Shown here: positions 55,411 through 64,000 of the stretch, piece by piece | How the letters are laid out: each line of letters opens with the position of its first letter | Numbering within the stretch: the first letter of the stretch is position 1 | From: Hyaloperonospora brassicae | Lineage: Eukaryota > Oomycota > Peronosporomycetes > Peronosporales > Peronosporaceae | Direction: 5' to 3' | NCBI GenBank assembly: GCA_947650285.1 | Contig: CANTFL010001204.1 | Coordinates: 1 to 64,000, forward strand | DNA: 64,000 nucleotides | Notes under the pieces: generated by a model | What the model was told of the DNA's origin: nothing | Database searches by the model: none | The model's input: the letters and a program-made list of their open reading frames with translations, nothing else | Position numbers and translations under genes: made by a program

Positions 55411-56481
55411 ATGTTCCTTAGGGGCGAGTTCGACAAGCTGACCCATAGACAGGTTCGCTACGCCGGGAAAATCGTTGATCGTTTCGTACTGAGCGAGTAC
55501 GTTATGCTCTATTACCTAGGCCGGCGTCGCGAGTCGAGGGAGTCGATGGACGAAAACCTAAAGTTACGATTGGTTGTCCCAACGACTCTGATTGATGAGG
55601 TTCTGCTAAACTGTCATGACTCCGTGGAAGGCGGACACCAAGGGATCGTGAGGACGTTTCACCGAGTGAAGTCCGACTTTTACTGAACCGGACTCTACGC
55701 CGATGTGGCAAAACACATACATGCATGTGAAGATTGCAGGACCAGCAAGGGCACACCTCATTTGAGAGGACACTCGCCAGGCAACGTCGTATTCGACCGA
55801 CCTTTACAGGTGGTATCAATGAACTTTGTCATCCCTTTACCGACAACCCGACGAGGACATACGATGCTGCTACTATTTCAAGATCGCTTCACGGGATTCG
55901 TAATTTCGAAAGCCACGAGCGCAACAGGTGCTTTAGAAGTTGCGAAGGCTTTCTAAGAAAATAAATTTCGTCGTTTTGGAGCTCCCAGCCTCATTCGCCA
56001 TGATAGAGACCCGATATTCATGTGTGGGGTGTTTCAAAGGTTTTCCGAGATGATGGGGTCCAGATGTAGAGTTACGGGGAGTTACAGACCCCAAGCAAAC
56101 GGACAACAAAAACGCAGCGTGAAGACAATGATTCAGACAGTGAGAGTGAATGTGGAAGACTCTCTTCGAGCAGACTGGGACGACATTGCCGAGCGATTGG
56201 TACACGCGATCGATAACTCCAGAGAATCTACGAGAAAGGATATCACTTTCTACCTAGTTCATGGTTGGGACGCACACTCTACACTGAAGGTTATTACCGA
56301 GCCGATCCGGAGAACACCGGCTGGAGTGAACAAAGTGATAGACTCAGCAGACCCAGTCATGTGGAGACGCGAATCGAATCGCCAACGAGAGATAGCGCTC
56401 AGGCTCATGAAGGAATATCAAGTGAGCGCGAAAGCTCGACGGGGAAGAGATCATAATGAAAGGATAAGCCCAGCGGAATGA
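55411..56481 (+). pseudogene. G2 integrase
   Basis: Zinc part LLNCHDSVEGGHQGIVRTFHRV, TGA for Trp at about 55684, HIHACEDCRTSKG. Core: VSMNFVIPLP, with Asn for the first Asp; LIRHDRDPIFMCGVF (Asp kept); GSYRPQANGQQKRSVK, with Lys for the catalytic Glu. C-terminal domain WDDIAERLVHAIDNS follows; TGA at 56479-56481. Confidence 0.85.
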
Positions 56482-56631
56482 CGAACCCTCTCACGAACAG
56501 CGCAATCAGATCCTACTCAAGAAGCAAAGCAACAAGGTGAAGAAATAAAGTCGCCAGACGAAAACAGGTTCGAAGAAGGGGATCAAGTATGGCTGTTCAT
56601 AGAGAAAGTTAAGCCTGGTCTGAAGAAAAAA

Positions 56632-57099
56632 ATGGTTCATCGATGGCATGGGCCTTTCCGCATAAAGCGAAGAGTGGGAAATTTTGTTTTCAAATTGGAG
56701 TTACCCGACAAGAGCGGGTATCGATTCTATCCAATCGTACATGTATCACGCTTGAAGAAGGTCAGGGACTATGGTAAACGTCCTACTAGACAGTTGGTAA
56801 TTGGACTCGTGGAGGCTAACCGATTCGATTTCGATGAAGAAATCCTACCAGAGGATAGTTGGGAGCCAGGTGAAACAAGCGGGCTATATGAAGTAGAAGC
56901 GACCTTGGATAACGAATTACCGCTCTCGACGAGCATCGGTAGGACTCAGCGACGGTTCCTGGTGAAATGGAAGGGTTACGACACACCGACATGGGAGCCG
57001 TCATCGAATCTGTCATTCGGAGGTCTGTTATACGATTACCTGCTGCAGAAGAAGCGTGATAATCGGTTGAAGATGGTGCGGGTGGCAGACGAATGTTAG
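56632..57099 (+). pseudogene. G2 integrase tail with chromodomain
   Basis: 155 codons: HRWHGPFRIKRRVGNFVFKLEL, FYPIVHVSRLKKVRDYG (GPY/F type), then YEVEATLDNELP...RRFLVKWKGYDTPTWEPSSNL, a well preserved chromodomain with Y, W and W cage positions. Confidence 0.87.
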
Positions 57100-57234
57100 C
57101 CACACACCACAGCCACCAACACCCTTATCTCTGTGATGACCCGCAGGCAGAGATGAAGGGGTAAGCAACTGAGTCAATATCGTGCAAGATACATGAAAAA
57201 AACAGACCGAATGACTTAAATTGGTTGCATAAAG

Positions 57235-57309
57235 ACTCAACGAGTCAACACTTGGCGAGTCAACACTCGACGAGTCAACACTTGACGAGTCAAAACTCGA
57301 CGAGTCAAG
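57235..57309 (+). repeat. 15-bp ACTCGACGAGTCAAC tandem array between pol and antisense gene
   Basis: Five 15-bp units (ACTCAACGAGTCAAC, ACTTGGCGAGTCAAC, ACTCGACGAGTCAAC and so on). Each unit has ACTCG/CGAGT half-sites. Nothing else is recognised in 57100-57425. Confidence 0.8.
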
Positions 57310-57425
57310 ACTTCGCAACCCAAGACTTAGCGCGACGAGCTACCGGCTAGAATAGGTACAGAAATTAGATGATGGCGACGTTATCCGCATAATTAGTCGG
57401 GTTGCGAAGTGGAACGCTAGGCGAC

Positions 57426-60400
57426 TTAGGTGGCAAAAATGTGCGTATCACGACGGTTCTCAGGAACCGGGGCAACGAGGCTCACAGTAGGAGGATCGGG
57501 TTCGTTGGGATCAACTTCCTCGACGATACGAGACACCACATCACTCTCGACAACGCTCGCGGGCACAAATACTGGAAACTCAGGATGGCGTGGTTGGAAA
57601 CAAGTGTTGTAAGGGTGCTCTTCCGGCTGAGTCAACCACCAGACCCGCCATGGCTCCGAAGCATCCAACGCACCGAGATCGGCAAACCAGTCGGGACTGG
57701 AAGGAATCCATGCGTGACTCACGAGTGGGTAGTGGGACACTGAAGGTTCAAAATAGAGCTCGGGATCGAGCGCAGGGGCCGGTCGGTCTGGCACCCTCAC
57801 GGAGACAGTTTCATCGAGGATAAGGTTGAGGGACTTTACAGCCAGTCGGAGGAGATCCCCACGACGCTTACGAGCAGCGGAGTATTCCGACCAAATCGCG
57901 AAAAGAGTTCTCACATCAGCAGTCGACCGGGGCAGAGTCAAAGTCTGGGTGCATCCCCATCAGGACGCTGGACTAGACGATCCAATGACTCCTCTCATAC
58001 AACGTGACGTACACCTTCGATCGAGAATCAACAGTCCCATCACCGTCGAATTCATGACGGAACCCGCGGTACCGAACCCAAGCTTCACAGACAACGTCCA
58101 GCATACTATTCGTCCGGTGATATCTTTTAGCAGACGAGGGTCTGGCCCGAGCATTATCAAGGCGATCCGCCGCCACAACCATCGGTGAGTCCGTGAACAG
58201 ACCGAGAGTCACCTGACAGGGATGGGACGGGCTGAACACGTCTATAATCGCGCGAAGAGCAGCCTCTGACGCGGGAGTAGCCGCAACGACAGACTGCCAT
58301 GGATATCTTCCAGGCGAAGAGGCGACCGAGCGGCATTAATACGGGCCCAATACCAAGCCGAGCAATGGTGGTAAAACGTGGTATCCACAATTTGCCGCAT
58401 CGCGAGATTATTACGAGAATCACGTGCTGCAGCCTGGGCCGCGCGGGTGCGAAGCACCGACAGGGGCACACACAACAAGGGAGGCAACCCCAGCATCACC
58501 GATGCGGGAATGGAAGGTGCGACAGCTGCCTCGGCTGTTTCGATAGCCTCATCCGACGAAATGCTTGATCGGAGAGTCGACATTGCCCGAGGCGCAGCTG
58601 AAGAGACGATGGAACTAGCCCCCAGTGTAGACACCTGCCAGTAACGTTTGGCGGGAGTGGACGCTGACGAGCGACCCGACTTGCGTTTCTTTACCGGTGA
58701 TGCTGGATGCGCGGTGGCATCGACCAAGCTTGATGGCGATGAGGTCGCGGGAACGGCAGGCGTCGCGAGAGGCGACGGTAGAACCGAGACAATCACGTTC
58801 GGAGACGCGGGAATCGACGTAAATATGGTCTAAGTGGCCACAGACGTCAACAAAGTCGCTGTCGCCACCGACTATAGCAAAGGCAATGAAGTCACCGACT
58901 CCGATGCAGAAACTCGAGGACCAACTCGTCGGTTTCCAACTGACACATGCGGGTGACGACCGCGACCACGTCTTAGAAAAGAACGCGAGCGCGCGGCAAC
59001 CGAACTAGGGGGCGAAGGAGTTGAGTCCAGACCCGCCGACGTGGATACAGTAGTCGACATTCCTAACGTCGTAATCGGTTATAGAGGAGCCGCGGTCGAG
59101 GACGAGGACGCGGTCAACAACGTCGATCCGGGCCAGGAGGGAAACACTAGTCAAGATCCAGTGGATGTTCGTCAGGAGCTATCCCGACCGCGACTTCGAA
59201 GGACACACGACTGCACGACCACGGGGCTGCTCAAAGGACTTGTCGGGATGGATGAGCGTCGATTTCCTGGTGTTTCGCTGATCCGGAGGGTCAGTCGCAA
59301 TCGTCGAACTCGGGGAGGTGACAGGCGATGGCAAGGATGACACTTTACCACCGCTTTCAGTCGGGGCCGGTGGAGACACAGCCGACAGTGAAGTGGGAAG
59401 TGAAGGCTCAGACGTCGTCGACAACGGTCGAATGGACGAAGAAATCGGACTCGACGAGTGGATATACTGAATTAGAGTAATCGGAACTGACGACACACTC
59501 GACGTAACTTCAGTAGGCACCTCACCACGGGACGGAGATGCTGGCGGTGAAGAAGGCAAGTACGTGATGCGCGAGCCAGTCGACGGAGTCGAGGTTGAGA
59601 GTGGCAAGGAGCGTCCGAGGAGAACGGAATCCATCAACGCAGAACGAGCTTCGCTGGGCGAAACACCACTCGATGACGAGCCGACCGAGTCTATCCGAAG
59701 CGATTGTAATTGCGACCCCGCCGCCGATCCGAGTGAAATGACGTCAGTAAACCGCTGAGCGAGAAGACGACACAAGCAAGAATTCAGGTCAAGTTCACGA
59801 GGATTCAAACCCGGAGCGTCGACGCCGGTGATAGCTGTAATAGTGAGACTTGGATCCAGGGGCCATGGAACACGATGATGCCGAAGTCTGTTCCGCAAGT
59901 CGCTGTTTGCTCGACGCTGGTCTTCAATGAGTCCCCGAGCAGAGCGCAGGGCGTGGTCGCCGCCATAAAACATGGCCATGGTAGCTTCTTTCAACTTGCG
60001 ATAGTACGCCGTCGCGACTCCATGGATAGCAGCTTGTTGGGCTCTAGACTCGGCTAGTCGACCAGTAAGACGATAAATTTCGCGGTCCCGCGCTTGGATG
60101 GCCAGTTGCACGCTAGAGATAATCCGCTACGCTGACTCAAGTCGTTCAGCGCGCTGGGTAGACACACGAGAGGCTTCCGTCTCAAGAGTGAAGATCGACT
60201 TCTTTAATGACTCGATGACGCCGGTGGTCCTCAACGCAGCTGCCGGCCAAGTAGCAGCTTCCACCTGGGTGGTCTTCAGTTGAGCGCGCAGGTTCACGGA
60301 CTCGGCGATCGCAGCTTCCATACGTCAACGACGTGCTGCGCTACTCCGCTCCGACTGCGCAAGTACTACGCACAACCGAGCTACCAAGTCCGTGTGGTCG

Positions 60401-60877
60401 AGAACACAACGACATCTCCACCGGCGAGGACGGCTAAGTCGGCGAGAGATGTGGCCTGCCGAATGGATTGACGTGTTGCCGCATCAAGCAACGGACGTGG
60501 AGTGTCCAATAGAAGGGCAATGATCCGCACAAGATCTACCTCACGCTGCTGGGTACGGTATTCCGTGCCTCTCAGCGTCCGACGAAGCTCAGCAACGATG
60601 GTCGTTTTCTCAACGCCGACGTCCGACACAACACCAAAGCGACTCCTGGAAGATGAAGACGATTGCGAACAAGGATCACAGGGCGGCGGCATCATTTTGT
60701 CAGGTCAGAGGGCGGAGAATCTTGATGGCCAGGCTTCAATCGTTGCAATCCCACCGCAGCTTCGAGTCGATCAGGCGAACTCGATGAAACAACGATAACT
60801 GGTGGGACGTTGACAGCTCCAAGAAGCGAATCGATGGGAGGACTGGCGTTCCCCGGACCGACAGCACTAGAAGACAA
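57426..60877 (-). pseudogene. G2 antisense gene between pol and 3' LTR (broken)
   Basis: Minus strand, about 3.45 kb, ending 327 bp from the pol end and starting 340 bp inside the 3' LTR. Pieces: MSSSAVGPGNASPPIDSLLG (60877), EYRTQQREVDLVRIIALLLD (60695-60381), helical or coiled-coil parts (60321-60127; REIYRLTGRLAESRAQQAA from 60111), a long Ser/Pro/Thr-rich tract (to 59179), SPVKKRKSGRSSASTPAKR (near 58700), a possible RNase H-like block (58320-58130), and the last frame 57941-57426 with ALDPELYFEPSVSHYP and WFADLGALDASEPWR. Unknown family; the C-terminal block matches the G1 antisense product. Confidence 0.62.
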
Positions 60878-61216
60878 GTTGGGCTAAAGTGAAGAAGAGC
60901 ATGAGAGCATCGTGGATCACAAGGAGTCAGGACGGAATGGGATGTGGGCGAGACAAATCACAACAACCAACATAACGCAAGCAGCGGAATTGACTGGACT
61001 AGATGGCGTATCGGTGACTGAGACTGAGTAGAACAACGCATTGCAAAAAGACACGACGTCAATTCAGCTACAGGCGTAAGAGCAAGCATGACAAGTCGCA
61101 GCGTAGCATGGGTCGACAAATGAGAGAAGGGCAAGCTCAAGCTGGACGATTCGAGGAGAGATAAAGACACTGGTCGAGACACTCGCCGGTTGAGTTTGTA
61201 TAACGACCGGGGCATC

Positions 61217-62164
61217 TGTGGTGTCAGAGATGATTGCCAAACGAGGTATTCCATTCTCTTGACTAAATAAAGAAGGGGTGAACCCGACGAGAGAAACCGA
61301 AGCGCGTCGACGTCGGCCAAGTGAAGACTCGATGAGTGAAGACTCGACGAGTGAAGAGACGGTGAGGCGCGAAGAAAGACTTGACGATAAGACTCGACAG
61401 TAAAGACTTGACGCGAGAAGATTCGAGAATGAGATGAGGAATGATCCAAAACACTAGGCATAAGTATAGGATGATGAGGGAGACGAAGGGAGGCCACTCA
61501 AGAGTCCCTCCGCAATCAGAGAGAGGAAAAGAGATAATCAATACAGTGCAGAAGTTTCTAAGTCCAAGACACGCGTCCACTTAAGTTAAGTCCCTGCGTG
61601 GGCTAGATTCTACCTGCCGTCGAAACTCGAGAGGCATAGCTTTTAGAGGTATCGACTGGTAGCGCCAAGAGTTTAGGAAGGCCCAAGTTGGGCAGCGCTC
61701 GCTACTGGCGAAAGAAGGAGTCTCGTCGTCGACGAACCGGTAAACCTAGTGAAGAGACCGTTGTTAGACTTGTCAAGCGACAAGCCGGTGACCCAAATGA
61801 CGGCACCGTTGAAAGGTCTTGTCGAACGACAAGCCGGTGGGACTCAGCCGAGGGTACCGAAAACCTTCTAGTCGGGCGGACACTGCGCCCGGTGACCTGT
61901 CAAAACGCGTAAGCGTCGGCTTCCATCCTTTGGTGTGAAGTCACAGGAAGCGAAAGGGTTAGAATCTGCTGAGCTCAGAGCAGGCCTCTGGAATTATTGG
62001 TCGTAAGGGATAAGTTTGGCGAGAGCCACAACTGAACCCCAAAGGGGCGAACTGCGGGAGGATTTATCCAAACGTACCAGCCCGTGCGCCGACTTAACTC
62101 GGCGATTGTTGTGAATGTACGTTGAGACTGTTATATTACATAATTAACCTACTACTATACCACA
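61217..62164 (+). repeat. G2 3' LTR (948 bp)
   Basis: TGTGGTGTCAGAG...ACTATACCACA. Co-linear with 46076-47027, with many substitutions and a shorter 15-bp array. Confidence 0.8.
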
Positions 62165-62189
62165 TTTACATACGCGTAATCAGGTAAAT

Positions 62190-63330
62190 GGTGATTGCCA
62201 TTCAAGAGTTTCAACAATTTGGAGTTATCAGTGGCAAAGAAGTCGTTCTGAGATTGAAGAAGACACTGTATGGCATAAAGCAGGCCGGTCGATAATGGAG
62301 TAAATTACTTCATGACAAACCAACTGCAGCTGACTACAAGCGTTGCATCACGGATATGTGTCTTTATTGCAAAATAATTGGGGTGAACATTACAGTTCTC
62401 GGTGTTCATGCCGATGATTTGTTAGTGACGTCAACACGCGCTACTTTGATCGAAGAGTTGTTTGTCAGTCTTGCATCGTTGTCGATCAATCAACTTGTAC
62501 AAGCAAGTAAACTTCTGGGTATGTGAATGGAGACACTTGAGAACGAGGGATATGTCATCGACCAGCAAAAAGCATATATGAAATTTTTTGCAGTGCTAAG
62601 ACGGATAAATTAATACCGTACGCACACCAATTGGTGAAGAATGCTACGAAGTGTCTTTTGACAACGAAGATCTACTACCGGCACACGCGAGCAAAAAACC
62701 GCCAACTTTAAAACTCTTTCAGCCCCTGGTAGGCAGCATACTTTTGGTGGCGCGCTGCACTCGTCCCGATATCGCCCTTTCTGTCCACAAGGCAACTAGA
62801 CGTACGCATCAGCCAAAGTTTTACGATTGGAATTTAGCAAAGCAAATCATACGCTACCTGAAGGGAATCCAAACACTCAAGCAGCACATAGCCACTGATC
62901 TGCATGCTGAAAGTTCACTGAGATTTACCTCTTACAGCGATGCTCGCTTCGCAGCGGATAAGTTAGACCGTCGGTCGTTGACCGGGGCCCTTACGATGTT
63001 GAATGGCATGCTTGTCGATTATACTTGCAAGAAAAGGTTGGCGTTTCGCGTTCCACGATGAAAGCTGAATCCGTCGCAGCTTCAGACGCGGTACGCGAAC
63101 TACTTGGAGTCCTAATTTTGCTGCAGGAGCTGGGCATGGTCATTGTAACCCCTATACCGATGATAGTTGACAGTCAGGATGCTATCAAAATTTTGGAAGG
63201 CAAGTCACCAGGTACTACAGAGAAACATATCGAAATGAGGGTGAAGCTCGCATGCGATCAAGCGAGACGTGGTATTGTCATGCCAAACTCGTACCTTCGG
63301 ACCAGATGATCGCGGATATACTGACGAAGG
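62190..63330 (+). pseudogene. Copia RT C-part and RNase H, another lineage
   Basis: VVLRLKKTLYGIKQAGR then a stop for Trp, VLGVHADDLLVTS (YVDD changed to HADD), a stop after KLLGM, YVIDQQKAYM. From 62651: LVGSILLVARCTRPDIALSVH, YSDARFAADKLDRRSLTG (RNase H), a frameshift at about 63040 to VGVSRSTMKAESVAASDAVRE, IVDSQDAIKILEG, KHIEMRVKLACDQARRG, and a trailing MIADILTKAL motif with stops. A 5' part is absent. Confidence 0.83.
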
Positions 63331-64000
63331 CGCTAGATTTCACAAGCTTGACAGTCTGTGTGCTCTCTTGCGGTTGCAGTGACCACAACACGGTCAAGAA
63401 ATAGGGTCGGAAGGTGATGGGAGACGTGAAGTGTTCCACGCAACATTGGGGTTTTTAGATCACGCGCGATTGCTCACGGTAGGGACGCCATCGGCGACCG
63501 CGATGTGGATGAGCGATATTTGAAGATAGTAGCGATCAGGAAAGGCTACAAATGCATAGTATCGAACTGGTATCAGTTTCATATTAGCACGCAAAGACAG
63601 AGGCTGGATAAAAACAACATGGACGTGCCCATTTCGTGGTATTATGGGAGTGAGAAGATGTTAAGGATTCGACGACGACATCGCTTGCGCTCTCATGCGA
63701 TTGGACAAGTTAGTCGTTTCTAGGACATATGCGGATGCTGAAGAGGTCCTTGCCTCTTTCTTCGATTAATGGGTTTTGGAAGGCGTGACGATTGACAGTG
63801 CAGAATATTACACAATCAAGAAGATTGACGCAAAAAGTGGGCTATGTTTGAGGACAAGGACAGAGTTTCGGGGACGAAGAAATAGCAAATGTTATTGATA
63901 TGATAACGCCGAGACGCTCTTAAATGTTGGTAGATAGTCACCGCAGAGTAATACACAATCAAGTGATTCTTAGTGGCTCCACGTATTTGTGATGGTGTTG
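63331..64000 (+). other. Tail of the Copia fragment, unassigned
   Basis: TGTTCCACGCAACA near 63432 after a purine-rich stretch could be an LTR start, but no second copy is in the window. A 72-codon frame (63505-63723) matches nothing I recognise. I see no host gene. Confidence 0.3.

Larger units (their letters stand above)
46076..62164 (+). mobile_element. G2, chromovirus-like Ty3/Gypsy element with antisense gene and nested G1 solo LTR (16,089 bp)
   Basis: LTRs 46076-47027 and 61217-62164 in the same orientation flank gag, protease, RT, two RNase H, integrase, chromodomain (to 57099) and an antisense gene (60877 to 57426). A G1 LTR (1,882 bp) is nested in gag. Many frames are broken and the LTRs differ at many sites, so it is old. 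The 5-bp flanks (TGGTA, TTTAC) do not match. Confidence 0.83.

Noticed and set aside
57402..57743. Plus-strand frame of 113 codons after G2 pol
   Set aside because: Opposite to the best-conserved part of the antisense gene, which is supported by similarity to G1; the plus-strand reading has no similarity in G1.
63505..63723. 72-codon frame near the right edge as a host gene
   Set aside because: No recognisable domain, and it directly follows a decayed Copia end; it may be LTR or debris.

Overview
The window contains no recognisable host gene. It is a nest of LTR retrotransposons and their debris. The organism is most likely an oomycete (Phytophthora, a downy mildew or a relative). This is inferred from a CopA LTR that carries an Inr plus FPR core-promoter pair of the oomycete type (3025-3040) and from chromodomain Ty3/Gypsy elements with a second, archaeal-type RNase H, an architecture reported from oomycetes. 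Species cannot be decided. Family names used here (CopA, CopC, CopE, CopF, G1, G2) are local labels.

Left third (1-22567), Ty1/Copia. CopA (+) has an intact 1,353-residue gag-pol (3123-7184), a 267-bp 5' LTR and only a 45-bp stub of 3' LTR. CopC (9146-13797, -) is complete: two 300-bp LTRs that read identical by eye, and an intact 1,346-residue gag-pol. It is the youngest and the only plausibly autonomous element here. A roughly 2.25-kb composite unit with inverted LTR ends occurs twice (88-2344, 7192-9445). A 2,008-bp direct duplication (13798-15805, 20560-22567) carries LTR ends plus an antisense broken Copia (CopE). A decayed sense Copia (CopF) lies between the two copies.

Middle (22568-45030), a tandem of two G1 Gypsy elements sharing an LTR. 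G1-A is cut off inside its RNase H region by the shared LTR. G1-B (30370-45030, about 14.7 kb) keeps the whole order: 1.8-kb LTR, gag, zinc knuckles, protease, reverse transcriptase (RT), degenerate RNase H, second RNase H, integrase, chromodomain, then a convergent antisense gene, then LTR. All reading frames are broken.

Right (43149-62164), G2, a second and distantly related Gypsy family (46076-62164, about 16.1 kb including a nested G1 solo LTR). It has the same gene order and the same kind of antisense gene between pol and the 3' LTR. Inverted arms of 2,921 bp (43149-46069 and 47680-50600) flank the G2 5' LTR. They hold a G1 LTR at the same site in G2 gag, so one insertion locus has been duplicated in inverse orientation. 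A further broken Copia fills 62190-63330, and the last 0.7 kb is unassigned.

The most notable system is the antisense gene carried by both G1 (43060 to 40302) and G2 (60877 to 57426). The two products look homologous: a Ser-rich N-terminus, a helical or coiled-coil part, a Ser/Pro/Thr-rich part, a possible RNase H-like block, and a conserved LDP...HYP...ADL.ALD...PWR C-terminal block. The second notable feature is that the first ATG of gag lies at or inside the primer-binding site in several unrelated families here.
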